NCBI GenBank assembly: GCA_964519665.1
Contig: CAZFIV010000021.1
Coordinates: 1 to 64,000, forward strand
DNA: 64,000 nt
Origin: JANQQN01 sp964519665
Lineage (GTDB): Bacteria; Myxococcota; Kuafuiibacteriia; Kuafuiibacteriales; Kuafuiibacteriaceae
Direction: 5' to 3'
Positions 1 to 7,823 of the stretch are shown one piece after another (position 1 is the first letter of the stretch; each line of letters starts with the position of its first letter). Position numbers and translations under genes: made by a program. The notes below the pieces were generated by a model. The model did no database searches. It was not told the DNA's origin and saw nothing but the letters and a program-made list of their open reading frames with translations.

Positions 1-155
1 TGGCGTGGTTCACCAGCCCTATCCGGATGTCGGAACTGGGCCGAAAGTCGAACGCTCCGTCATGCGCGTCTCGGGCTCTTGGAGGCTTCGGCCGGCAGGT
101 CGGGGTCGTTGTTCGCGCCGTCCGAGTGGCCAGACGCCGTCACCCCCGGTGGTGA
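1..155. other. Left window edge, no supportable gene
   Basis: I see no convincing coding region here. Open stretches exist on both strands but are short, Arg/His-rich and biased by base composition. The frame that is protein-like downstream (156-437) is closed by a stop at 153-155. The stretch presumably belongs to the same integrated element as the recombinase at 730-1833. Confidence 0.4.
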
Positions 156-437
156 CCCGGCGACGTCACCACGGTCACTGCGACGACGGTCGTCGTCGGC
201 ACCTCGGGCCTGTCGGAGGCGAACACCACCGAGGCCGGGGCGATCACGGTCGCGTCGTGTGAGAACCTGCTCATCGACACCCGCCGGGTGTTCGCCGCGA
301 TGCAGGTGAGCCCGACCGTGCGCGTGGTGCCCCTGGCCGACAGCACGAGCAGCGCCCTCCAGGTGAGCGCCCTTTGGGGCCGCGTGGGTGTGGCCGGCGC
401 TTGCCGGGTCATCCACAGCCCGCCCACCGCGGTCTGA
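156..437 (+). pseudogene. Probable decayed gene remnant in the integrated element
   Basis: A reading frame is open for 94 codons between a stop at 153-155 and the TGA at 435-437, with no good start codon in its first half. The only internal ATG comes late, in the segment VFAAMQVSPTVRVV. The inferred protein has ordinary composition with alternating hydrophobic and polar residues (TVVVGTSGLSEANT, then CENLLIDTRRVF), unlike the Arg-rich products of the other frames. It looks like the C-terminal part of a phage or element protein that has lost its 5' end. No family is recognised. Chance openness in GC-rich DNA is the alternative. Confidence 0.3.
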
Positions 438-729
438 TGATCAGCGTGCGCCGGCGACTCTCAAGGCCCGCGCGGGGTTGCACGGTCGGCTCCGGCGCAC
501 GCAGCGGTATCAGGCCGACCTAAGCATCCGCGTCCGGCTGGCCCCAGTGAGCGCCGTCCTCGGCCAACGGGTTGAAAGGACGGTCGGCCCCTTTCACCAA
601 CTCTGGTGAAAGTCCCAGACCGCATCGAAACCCCCGTTTCCCGCACGAATGGCCTTTTCCCTTGCCGAATTCGGCCGGCCTTTTCAGGTACCCGCACGGG
701 AAATTCGGTCGGACGAACCGGCCACACCC
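438..729. other. Non-coding stretch with short inverted repeats
   Basis: No coding region is supported. The stretch lies downstream of the integrase stop and holds a perfect 9-bp hairpin (591-612), a GAAAC-CCCC-GTTTC mini-hairpin (about 627-640), the 12-bp palindrome GCCGAATTCGGC (664-675) and two copies of GGCCTTTTC (651-659 and 677-685). This concentration suggests regulatory or recombination DNA of the element, but no specific role can be assigned. Confidence 0.4.
591..612. terminator. Perfect 9-bp hairpin, possible terminator or operator
   Basis: Arms CTTTCACCA (591-599) and TGGTGAAAG (604-612) are perfectly complementary around a 4-base loop. It lies 118 bases past the integrase stop, in the direction of integrase transcription. 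There is no clear T-run on either side, so an operator or protein-binding site is as likely as an intrinsic terminator. Confidence 0.4.
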
Positions 730-1833
730 TCACCGCTCGCCCAGCGCACCTTGAAGGGCGTTCATCAGCCCCGAGTCCATCGCCGGCGTGACGTGGCTGT
801 AGGTCCGCATCGTCGTGGCCGCGTCGGCGTGGCCCAGCCTCAACTGGACGGCCTTCAGAGTCGCGCCTCGTTCGAGGAGCATGACCGCGTGCGAGTGTCG
901 GACCTCGTGCAGCGTGCGGGCCGGAACGGCGGCCGCCTTCACCACCTTCGCCAAGAGCTTGCGGGCCCGGTCCTGGTCGATCGGCGTACCGGTGGCCGTC
1001 GCGAACAGATAGTCGTCGAGCCCCGCGCCCCGCCGCGCCCGCTCGTCCTCGATCAGCCGGGACAGCGCCGGCGGCACGTCCACCGTGCGGCGCGAGGTCT
1101 CCGACTTCATAGGCTCGATCTGCCGCGACTTGCTGAAGGTGCGGACCAACGACAGCCGACCCCGGCCGTGGTCACGGAACCGCAGCCCGAGCGCCTCGGA
1201 GATCCGACACCCCGTCCAGGCCAACACCTCGAAGATCAGGGCTTGTTGGGGCGTGAGCACGTCGTGGGCGGCCGTGAGAACCTGTTTCATCTCATCCGCG
1301 GTCCAGTACCGGACCGTGGTCTCGGCCTTCACCCGGGCCTGCTTCGAGCCCCCTGGGCGGCGAAGGCCGGCCATCGGGTCAGCATCGATCCACCGCCGCT
1401 CGACGGCGAACTTGAACACCTGGCGAAGGGCGACGTGGATGGCCTGTCGGGTGCGCAGGGTGGTGCCCTGATCCCGCAGCTCCGCGTCCAGGGACTCGAT
1501 GTGCTGCCGCTTCACGCGTTCGATGGGGAGCTGCCCCCGCCGGGGCACGACGTTCGCGGTCAGGAGGGAGCGGTAGGTGGCGAGGGTGCCGGGGCGGAGC
1601 CGATCGTCAGCGGCCGTCAGGAACGCGGCTACGGTCTCGCCCAGGGTGCGATCTTCGGCTTTGGCGGTGCGGGGTGCCTCTGGCTTCGAGGCCATCCAGG
1701 CCCGGGCCTTGTCGAGAACCTCGCGCCGGGACTTGCCGTAGATCGACCTACGGCCAAGGGCGGGCGGACTCAGCCATTCCCAGCGGCCATCCTTCCGCTG
1801 GCGGACGGTACCGAGGCCGTAGTTGCTGACCAT
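730..1833 (-). CDS. Tyrosine recombinase / phage-type integrase
   Basis: This 367-residue site-specific recombinase would insert and excise a mobile element through a covalent 3'-phosphotyrosine intermediate. An N-terminal arm-binding segment (about 1-50) and a core-binding SAM-like domain (about 62-150) precede the catalytic domain (about 170-360). All catalytic residues are visible: R210 in TGCRISEAL, K243 in MKSETSRRT, H309 and R312 in HEVRHSHA, H335 in LGHADA and the nucleophile Y345 in TYSHV, so it looks functional. It lies 68 bases from the 3' end of tRNA-Ala and points away from it, the usual layout when the tRNA 3' half is the attachment site. The element extends left out of the window. 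Family assignment is firm; activity is inferred. Confidence 0.95.
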   Translation of the reverse strand: MVSNYGLGTVRQRKDGRWEWLSPPALGRRSIYGKSRREVLDKARAWMASKPEAPRTAKAEDRTLGETVAAFLTAADDRLRPGTLATYRSLLTANVVPRRGQLPIERVKRQHIESLDAELRDQGTTLRTRQAIHVALRQVFKFAVERRWIDADPMAGLRRPGGSKQARVKAETTVRYWTADEMKQVLTAAHDVLTPQQALIFEVLAWTGCRISEALGLRFRDHGRGRLSLVRTFSKSRQIEPMKSETSRRTVDVPPALSRLIEDERARRGAGLDDYLFATATGTPIDQDRARKLLAKVVKAAAVPARTLHEVRHSHAVMLLERGATLKAVQLRLGHADAATTMRTYSHVTPAMDSGLMNALQGALGER

Positions 1834-1840
1834 CCCGAAT

Positions 1841-1863
1841 CTGTGGTCACAGCTGTGGTCAGC
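1841..1863 (-). promoter_or_regulatory. Iterated 9-mer upstream of integrase
   Basis: Read on the minus strand, TGACCACAG occurs twice in direct orientation (1853-1861 and 1841-1849) immediately before the integrase start. An inverted pair GCTGACCA/TGGTCAGC (1825-1832 and 1856-1863) brackets the start codon. Repeats of this kind between an integrase and its tRNA target can be arm-type integrase sites or an autoregulatory operator. The role is inferred from position and repetition only. Confidence 0.4.
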
Positions 1864-1901
1864 TTGTCAGCTTCGAAATCGTAAGTGACCGTTATCTTTG
1901 A

Positions 1902-1974
<73 letters not shown>

Positions 1975-1990
1975 GTGTTTTGGGGCTGAA

Positions 1991-2020
1991 TGGATACGAG
2001 GGGGCGGGGCGACCTGTCAA
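1991..2020 (-). promoter_or_regulatory. Sigma-70-type promoter of tRNA-Ala
   Basis: On the minus strand a perfect -35 box TTGACA (2015-2020) is followed after 18 bases by TATCCA (1991-1996). That puts transcription start about 10 bases before the tRNA 5' end at 1974. Position and the consensus -35 support it; the -10 is only a half match. Confidence 0.6.
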
Positions 2021-2089
2021 TACCTTTCCTGGAGGTGGGCGCGGCCGGGGCCGTCGCGGCGCGGGTCGCTACCGGGCCTTCACGGGCGT

Positions 2090-2788
2090 CTACGGAGTCG
2101 CGGTGGCGCTCGCGAATTCGACCCAGAACCAGCCTCGAAGGTCGGTCGGCCCGAATCCGGTTGCCTGGTCTTCGGGGTAACGCTCGGCGAGGAGCTTCTG
2201 TACGGCATCCGGGATCTGCTCCGGCGTGCCGTGGCAGCTCACGCAGAGGCCGCCCATGCGGATGGGGGCCATGAAGGCATAACGCCCGTCCGGACCTTCC
2301 ATCAGCACCGGCTTGTCGTACCGCTGCTCCACCACCGGTCGCGCCCACGGTCGCGGCCGATTGAGCGGATTACGAACTTTGAACGAGGTTCTTCCCACCT
2401 CCACCTGGTGCTCGCCGGCTACCATTTGCGCGACCTTGGGCGCGGCCTCCTGGCAGGTCTTGATGCCCTGCTCGAAGTCCGCGGTCTCGCCCAAGGCGGC
2501 CTTCAGCTCTCGCTGAAGATTCTGGCCGAGGGCCTTCATGGCTTTCTTGGCGGCTTCGACCTTGCGCGCGACTTCCGGGGACTTGGCGGGCAGCTCGACC
2601 TGACGCCACCCGGCCGTGAGGTCGAGGTGGTCGCCCTTGGGCGAGGACGCGGGCGCCGAGCTGACGCCACCTCCGGGCGTACGCGTGGGCTCGGTTGTCA
2701 CGATCTCTTCGTCGACCGGGCACCCCGCCACACCGAGGGCCATTAGGAGGAAAGCAGGAGGAAGATGCCGATGCAGATAAAGCCTCAT
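2090..2788 (-). CDS. Haem-domain lipoprotein (DUF3365/Tll0287-like)
   Basis: A 232-residue predicted lipoprotein. A signal peptide ends in a lipobox (GVAGC, C23), followed by a Pro/Ser/Thr-rich linker and a domain with one c-type haem motif, CVSCH at 182-186. That motif sits in the context APIRMGGLCVSCHG typical of the DUF3365 (Tll0287-like) family, a PAS-like fold that binds a single haem, with proposed redox or gas sensing roles. The haem would be attached in the periplasm by the Ccm machinery encoded at the other end of this window. The second of two adjacent ATGs was chosen because AGAGG then lies 5 bases upstream. It stands alone between the tRNA and a small membrane protein on the same strand. 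Confidence 0.8.
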   Translation of the reverse strand: MRLYLHRHLPPAFLLMALGVAGCPVDEEIVTTEPTRTPGGGVSSAPASSPKGDHLDLTAGWRQVELPAKSPEVARKVEAAKKAMKALGQNLQRELKAALGETADFEQGIKTCQEAAPKVAQMVAGEHQVEVGRTSFKVRNPLNRPRPWARPVVEQRYDKPVLMEGPDGRYAFMAPIRMGGLCVSCHGTPEQIPDAVQKLLAERYPEDQATGFGPTDLRGWFWVEFASATATP

Positions 2789-2868
2789 CATGACCTCTGA
2801 GAGCCGCGTCCGCGGCCCGGGGTTCAAGCCGGAGGTCCGTCGCTTCGAGTGGGGCCCGGGGGTGCCGG

Positions 2869-3120
2869 TCAGGTCCACCACTTGTACCAACGACGTTCGG
2901 CGTTCTTGAGCTTGCCGCGGAGCCAGTTGGGTTGCGCGACCAATGAGACCCACAGCGTGATCAGCCCCGGCGGCCCGATGATGCCCCCGATCGCGAGGCC
3001 GAGCCAGCCCCCGACCCCCACGTCGCGGCCGGTGAATTCGTGTACCCAGGCGGTTCCGAATGCGCCGAGGATCGCCCAGCTCAGATGCCACAGGATGATG
3101 TACCCGATTTCGACCGACAC
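2869..3120 (-). CDS. Small two-helix membrane protein
   Basis: An 83-residue protein with a GTG start and two hydrophobic spans. The first is about 5-25 (IGYIILWHLSWAILGAFG) and the second about 36-62, Gly-rich and ending LITLWVSLVA. A basic, aromatic C terminus follows (KLKNAERRWYKWW), which should lie on the cytoplasmic face. No family is recognised. The hydrophobic pattern, positively charged tail and absence of a competing frame argue that it is real. It lies 80 bases upstream of the haem lipoprotein on the same strand and could be co-transcribed with it. Confidence 0.65.
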   Translation of the reverse strand: MSVEIGYIILWHLSWAILGAFGTAWVHEFTGRDVGVGGWLGLAIGGIIGPPGLITLWVSLVAQPNWLRGKLKNAERRWYKWWT

Positions 3121-3240
3121 TCCGCGACTCTATCAGGCTTCGCCTCACAGCATACATGAGCGGTGAAACCAGACTCGCTTGACTCGTCGGTGGCGGCCGA
3201 AGTCGTCGACCATCGCCGGCTCCGCTGCTAGATCCACGCT

Positions 3241-4584
3241 ATGAGCGTGCACGCGATGCGTCCGCCGAGTCCGCCCCCCGTCGGCCTGATCGGCTTCATC
3301 CGATTCGTCCGGGCCGTTCAGACCGACCTCCTCGGGATGGTGGGGCGGCGCTTCGAAGAGTACGGAGACATCTACGTCTCCCCGAACAGCCGGAACCCGC
3401 TGTACGTGACTCGCCACCCCGACCACATCTACGAGGTGCTGGTCTCGAAAGGTGGAGACTACCGAAAGCGGCGGGACCTCGTGAAAGTCCTCGGCAACGG
3501 CCTCCTGACCGCCGACGGCGAGACGTGGCGGCGGAATCGGCGCCTCATTCAGCCCGCGTTCAAGTCCGAACGGATCGCGGTGTATGCCGAGACGGTGGTC
3601 AAGGCGGCCGACGACATGGCGGCCGAGTGGCGCGCTTCGCCCGAGCGCGACATCGGGCACGACATGATGCGCCTGACGTTGGCCATCGTGGGCAAGGCGC
3701 TGTTCGACTACGACCCCGGTCCGGTGGTCGACCAGGTCGCCGCGTCGATGGACGTCGTTCAGCGGGCGGTCGCCACCGTCGACCTGTTTCCCGACTGGGT
3801 GCCGACGCCCCTGCACGTGCGCACCCGCAAGGCGCTCTCCGCCTTGGACCGGCTCGTATACGGGATGATCGACGAGCGGCGGGCCGCCATTCGCCAGAAG
3901 CCTGTCGCGAACGACAACCAGGGGGCGCCCACCGACCTGCTGGGACAGCTTCTGCAGATCGAAGCGTTGTCGCGAAAGCAGCTGCGCGACGAGTTGGTCA
4001 CTCTGCTGGCGGCCGGGCACGAAACGACGGCCCTCGCGATGACCTGGACGTGGCACCTGTTGTCGCGTTATCCTGAGTGGGAAAGCGCGCTTCAGGCCGA
4101 ACTTCGGGAGGTGCTCGGTGATCGGCCGCCCACCTACGCTGACCTCGAGCGGCTCGACCTCACCCGTCGGATCTTCAGCGAGAGCATGCGCCTGTATCCG
4201 CCGGCCTACGCCACGACCCGAGTGGCCACCAAGGAGACCGTCCTCGCTGGCTATCCGGTCGAAGAGGGGACGGAGGTGATCGTGTGGCCCTACTGGGCCC
4301 ATCACGACGCCCGGTGGTTCCCCGACCCCGAGCGTTTCGACCCCGATCGCTTCTTGCCCGGGGCCAACGGGATCCGCCACCCGCACGCCTATATCCCCTT
4401 CGGCGCCGGAAACCGGACCTGCATCGGGCGCCACTTCGCGATGATGGAAGGGCAGCTGCTCCTGGCTCGGCTCGGACAGCAGTTCAGCTTGAAGGGCGAC
4501 GGCCGAGACCCGGGCCTGCGTCCGCGCATTACCCTGGGGCCAGCTCGGCCGGTGCGAATGACCGCCCACGCCCACTCCGACTAA
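3241..4584 (+). CDS. Cytochrome P450 monooxygenase
   Basis: A soluble 447-residue P450 that would use haem-bound activated oxygen to oxidise an organic substrate. The signature elements are all present: the I-helix motif AGHETT (258-263), the K-helix ExxR pair in ESMR (E314, R317), the PERF/DRF meander region, and the haem-binding loop FGAGNRTCIG with the thiolate ligand C394. Length is normal and there is no membrane anchor. The overall pattern is like the bacterial CYP fatty-acid/terpene hydroxylase groups, but the substrate cannot be read from sequence. No ferredoxin or reductase partner is adjacent; upstream lies only the small membrane protein on the other strand, and mbnP follows after 77 bases. 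Confidence 0.95.
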   Translation: MSVHAMRPPSPPPVGLIGFIRFVRAVQTDLLGMVGRRFEEYGDIYVSPNSRNPLYVTRHPDHIYEVLVSKGGDYRKRRDLVKVLGNGLLTADGETWRRNRRLIQPAFKSERIAVYAETVVKAADDMAAEWRASPERDIGHDMMRLTLAIVGKALFDYDPGPVVDQVAASMDVVQRAVATVDLFPDWVPTPLHVRTRKALSALDRLVYGMIDERRAAIRQKPVANDNQGAPTDLLGQLLQIEALSRKQLRDELVTLLAAGHETTALAMTWTWHLLSRYPEWESALQAELREVLGDRPPTYADLERLDLTRRIFSESMRLYPPAYATTRVATKETVLAGYPVEEGTEVIVWPYWAHHDARWFPDPERFDPDRFLPGANGIRHPHAYIPFGAGNRTCIGRHFAMMEGQLLLARLGQQFSLKGDGRDPGLRPRITLGPARPVRMTAHAHSD

Positions 4585-4609
4585 CCGACGGACACCGGCG
4601 GCCATGGCC

Positions 4610-4626
4610 CGCGACAATTTGTCGCG
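4610..4626. promoter_or_regulatory. Palindromic operator, RegA/PrrA-like box
   Basis: CGCGACAATTTGTCGCG is a perfect inverted repeat with 7-base arms around ATT, ending 35 bases before the mbnP start. It contains two GCGAC half-sites in inverted orientation, five bases apart. RegA/PrrA-type regulators are known to bind inverted GCGNC half-sites with variable spacing. The operon that follows encodes a RegA/PrrA-type regulator, so autoregulation through this site is the simplest reading. Binding is inferred. Confidence 0.65.
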
Positions 4627-4661
4627 TTCTCGCTCCAACCGACTCGAGCGACTCTGGGGCC

Positions 4662-5528
4662 ATGACAAAAACGGCAATCGCCCTGGCGGCGGTCGTGTTC
4701 GCGGCTGGTGCGTTGGCATGCGCTGATGAAGAGTCGACCACCCAGCCGGTGGCCCTGGAGTTCGCCGCGACCGTGTCCGGCGAAGCGCTGTCGTGCTCGG
4801 TGATGTACTCAGGCCTCGGGTCGACCGGTGCCCGAGCGCAGCTCGCGGATGCCCGATTCTTCGCATCGCAGGTCGAACTGCGGAACGCTGCCGGCGAGTG
4901 GGTCGCCGTCGCGCTCGACACCACCCCTTGGCAACGCCCCGAGGTCGCGCTGGTCGACTTCGAGCCCGCGTGCAGCGACGGCGGGACAGCGGACACCAAC
5001 ACGACCATCACCGGACGGGCGCCGATCGATACCTACGACGCGGTCCGGTTCGTGGTGGGGGTGCCGTTCGAGCTCAACCATAACGACAGCGCCACCTCAC
5101 CCCCGCCTTTGAACCTCGAAAGCATGTTCTGGACCTGGCGGGGCGGCTACAAATTCGTGAAAGTCGACTGGCTGGTCGAAGGCGGTGTCATCCCCCGCTG
5201 GAACGTCCACATTGGGTCGACCCTATGCGTATCGGACGCCGACGTTCGGCCTCCCGACGCGGAGTGCGGCCGCCCGAATGCGTCGAGCGTGGTCATCACG
5301 GACTTCGATCCCGACCAAGACCGCATCGAGGTCGACCTCGCCGCCTTGGTCGCGGGAGCCGACCTGACCGCCAACACCGTCGATTCGCCCCCCGGTTGCA
5401 TGAGCAACCCCATGGAGCCGAACGAGTGCGCCCCGGTGTTCGGCGCCCTCGGTCTCGAGTTCAGCACCGGCACCTGCACCAGCGGCTGTGACGCGCAATC
5501 ACTCTTTACGCGAGGGCTCGCTCCGTGA
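4662..5528 (+). CDS. MbnP-family copper-binding protein (four-Cys motif)
   Basis: A 288-residue exported protein with signal peptide and probable lipidation at C20 (AGALAC). It matches the MbnP family, also called the metallo-mystery pair four-Cys protein. The hallmark segment MFWTWRGGYKF (155-165) carries the Trp pair, and paired cysteines at C45/C104, C189/C202, C246/C256 and C272/C276 suggest disulfides. In the studied methanotroph system the partner MbnH oxidises a Trp of MbnP to kynurenine, giving a copper-binding protein; whether that occurs here is inferred. The start was chosen after a short SD-like CTGGGG. Its stop overlaps the mbnH start (GTGA), so the two are translated together. 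Confidence 0.85.
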   Translation: MTKTAIALAAVVFAAGALACADEESTTQPVALEFAATVSGEALSCSVMYSGLGSTGARAQLADARFFASQVELRNAAGEWVAVALDTTPWQRPEVALVDFEPACSDGGTADTNTTITGRAPIDTYDAVRFVVGVPFELNHNDSATSPPPLNLESMFWTWRGGYKFVKVDWLVEGGVIPRWNVHIGSTLCVSDADVRPPDAECGRPNASSVVITDFDPDQDRIEVDLAALVAGADLTANTVDSPPGCMSNPMEPNECAPVFGALGLEFSTGTCTSGCDAQSLFTRGLAP

Positions 5529-6760
5529 CCACCGCGTCAGCGGCGCATTCAGGCGCCGTCAAAGGAGCGTTCATCCTCGGTACCCAAACCGCGCGCGTCG
5601 CCGTGCTCGCGGCGACGATGGCGGGCATCGGCTGCGGCGGTGATTCGAGCTCCGACGACGCCGACGGGTTAGGGGGCGTCGCCGGTCGTCGGGTGTTTGG
5701 TCTTCGAATTCCTCCTGGATTTCCGGCGCCGCAGGTGCCCGACGACAACCGTCCCACCGAAGCGCGGATTCAGCTCGGGCGCCATTTGTTCTACGACGTC
5801 AGGCTGTCCGCGAACGGCACGCAGGCCTGCGCGTCGTGCCACCACCAAGCGAAGGCCTTTACCGACGGACGACCCACCCCCGCCGGCTCGACCGGCGAGC
5901 TTCATCCCCGCAACAGTCCCACGCTCACCAACGTGGGCTACAACGCGACCCTGACTTGGGCGAACCCGGGCCTGACGAAGCTCGAGCACCAGATCCTGAT
6001 ACCGCTGTTCGGCGAGCACCCGGTGGAGCTCGGGCTGACGGGGAGGGAACAAGAGGTGCTGGCCCGTTTCGCGAACGACCCGGACTACTCCGCTCGATTC
6101 GCCGAGGCGTATCCGGACGCCGACCCGCCAGTGCAGCGCGAAACGGTCATCAATGCGCTGGCGTCATTCTGTCGGGCGCTCATTTCGGGCCGGTCGAGGT
6201 TCGACCAGTTCGCCTACGACGGCGACGATAGCGCGCTCACCGCCCAAGAATTGCGAGGCATGTCGCTGTTCTTCTCGGAACGGCTTGAATGCCATCACTG
6301 CCACGGCGGCTTCAACTTCACCGAAGCCTCGGTGCACGAGGACTCCGTGTTCGATGCCACCTTCTTCCATAATACCGGGCTGTACAATCTCGAAGGGGAC
6401 GGCGGCTATCCGCCCCCCAACACCGGCCTGCACGAGATCACCGGCGAACCTGACGACATGGGTAAGTTTCGAGCGCCGACTCTACGTAACATCGAGCTGA
6501 CCGCCCCGTACTTTCACGACGGGAGCGCGGCGACCCTCGAGGAAGTCATCCGGGTGTACGAGGCCGGCGGGCGAAACATCACCGACGGGCGGCACGCCGG
6601 CGATGGTCGAGCGAATCCATTCAAGAGCGGCTTCGTGCCGGGCTTCCGACTCGGCGACGCGGAGCGAGAGGACCTGATCGCATTTCTTCGAAGCCTAACC
6701 GATACGACCTTCGTGACCGACCCCCGACTGTCCGATCCGTTCGCGGAAGAGCAGCCATGA
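5525..6760 (+). CDS. MbnH-family dihaem enzyme (MauG-like)
   Basis: A 411-residue relative of cytochrome c peroxidase/MauG, in the subfamily always found next to MbnP. An N-terminal export signal ends in a lipobox (AGIGC, C37). Two haem c attachment motifs are present, CASCH at 102-106 and CHHCH at 256-260, one in each half of the fold. In the family the two haems form a bis-Fe(IV) state used to modify a Trp of the MbnP partner. GTG start overlaps the mbnP stop. The gene ends in ATGA, where a second start codon belongs to a short duplicated segment (6751-6787). Haem attachment would depend on the Ccm proteins at 59.4-64 kb. Confidence 0.88.
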   Translation: MTTASAAHSGAVKGAFILGTQTARVAVLAATMAGIGCGGDSSSDDADGLGGVAGRRVFGLRIPPGFPAPQVPDDNRPTEARIQLGRHLFYDVRLSANGTQACASCHHQAKAFTDGRPTPAGSTGELHPRNSPTLTNVGYNATLTWANPGLTKLEHQILIPLFGEHPVELGLTGREQEVLARFANDPDYSARFAEAYPDADPPVQRETVINALASFCRALISGRSRFDQFAYDGDDSALTAQELRGMSLFFSERLECHHCHGGFNFTEASVHEDSVFDATFFHNTGLYNLEGDGGYPPPNTGLHEITGEPDDMGKFRAPTLRNIELTAPYFHDGSAATLEEVIRVYEAGGRNITDGRHAGDGRANPFKSGFVPGFRLGDAEREDLIAFLRSLTDTTFVTDPRLSDPFAEEQP

Positions 6761-6858
6761 AGCACCTCACGGTCGTCGTCATGATGGGCGCCTACCGCTC
6801 GGTTCGAACGAATCGCAAGGGGCAGCCATGAAGCACCTCACGGTCGTCGTCATCATGG
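6751..6858 (+). repeat. 71-base partial duplication of the barrel-gene start
   Basis: A 37-base segment (6751-6787) recurs 71 bases later (6822-6858) with one mismatch. It covers the ribosome-binding region and the first ten codons of the gene at 6828. The upstream copy opens an ATG at 6757 overlapping the mbnH stop and runs 24 codons to a TGA at 6829-6831 that overlaps the true start. A duplicated start has therefore left a mini-frame that preserves stop/start coupling along the operon. Confidence 0.8.
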
Positions 6859-7823
6859 TGGTCGGGTTGCCGGCGACGGTGGAGGCCCACCACTCCAATC
6901 CGACGTCCCGGGCCTCCGCGAATGGGGCGGCGTGGTTGGGGAGCGTGATGGGTGCTGGCACCTCGAGCCTCGACGCTCGACTGGCCACCGAGATCGCCTA
7001 CTTCGGCCGCCTGCAGGCCGACGACGAGACGCCGCCGGGCATGGGCGACCTCGTGGTGGCCACGCTGGTTCCCACGCTGGTCGCTCAAGGGGATTCGGGA
7101 ACGGCCGTCGTGCTCACGCAGCCGGTCGGCTTCGTTCGGACCGACCCGCGCGAAGGCGCGGCCGAGACTTCGTTTGGCCTCGGCGATCTCTCGCTTACGG
7201 TCAGCCAGGAGCTGATCGGGCTCTTCGGGCCGAGCAAGGTCCAGCCCGGTCCCCTCGCGATCCGGGTACGCCTCCTGACCGTCGCGCCGACCGGGCGCTA
7301 CCTGCCGGAGCCCGCGCTGTCGGTGACCGGAGTCGAGAATACCGCCGATGGGGCCTTGGATGTCGTCACCTACGATACCCAAGCCAGTCTGGGAGCCGGG
7401 GTGTGGTCGGTGGGCGCGGGCCTCGATATCGACTACCAACTGTCTCCTCGATGGCGGGTCGGTGTACTCGGCCAAGTGACTCAGCCCCTCACGACGACCA
7501 GCGACGATATCCGATGGGGCCGGGACGTCGACACGTTGGTGGGGGTGACCGTCATCCCGTGGCGGGAGGTGCTCGGTCTCGCGCTTCAAGTCGACTATCG
7601 ATGGCACGACCGCGACGACATCCCCGAGGATGAAGGCACGGGCCGAAGCCGCGTGGGCGGGCGACACGAGGTTGGCATTGCCGGTGGCTTCGAGTTTCGG
7701 GTCGGCGAGAACCTGTCTTGCGCGGGGCGAGTGCACGTGCCGGTGTTCCAGCAGGTCGGTGGGGTCCAGTTGGTGGAGACGGTTTCGGTTCAGACCAGCT
7801 GCGGCTACGCTTTTGCTCTGTGA
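6828..7823 (+). CDS. Outer-membrane beta-barrel protein of the mbnPH operon
   Basis: A 331-residue protein with a cleavable signal peptide ending TVEA, after which the mature chain starts HHSNP. An N-terminal His pair could bind metal. The rest shows amphipathic beta-strands and a C terminus ending in aromatic/hydrophobic residues (CGYAFAL), as in outer-membrane barrels of the transporter-like group that accompany MbnP/MbnH pairs. It sits between mbnH and the kinase gene, coupled at both ends, so a role in moving copper or a ligand across the outer membrane is plausible but inferred. Its start region is partly duplicated upstream. Confidence 0.7.
   Translation: MKHLTVVVIMVVGLPATVEAHHSNPTSRASANGAAWLGSVMGAGTSSLDARLATEIAYFGRLQADDETPPGMGDLVVATLVPTLVAQGDSGTAVVLTQPVGFVRTDPREGAAETSFGLGDLSLTVSQELIGLFGPSKVQPGPLAIRVRLLTVAPTGRYLPEPALSVTGVENTADGALDVVTYDTQASLGAGVWSVGAGLDIDYQLSPRWRVGVLGQVTQPLTTTSDDIRWGRDVDTLVGVTVIPWREVLGLALQVDYRWHDRDDIPEDEGTGRSRVGGRHEVGIAGGFEFRVGENLSCAGRVHVPVFQQVGGVQLVETVSVQTSCGYAFAL

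Noticed and set aside
649..1884. Long open frame (411 codons) on the plus strand
   Set aside because: It is antisense to the integrase, which has a complete catalytic set. The frame's product is Arg/Pro/Gly-rich without domains, a by-product of GC-rich coding DNA.
2792..3157. Extension of the haem lipoprotein to a 355-residue protein
   Set aside because: The extension overlaps the small membrane protein gene, is Arg-rich, and would bury the lipoprotein signal peptide in the middle of the chain.
3145..4866. 573-codon minus-strand frame
   Set aside because: Antisense to the cytochrome P450, whose heme-binding and ExxR motifs are intact; the antisense product shows no family features.
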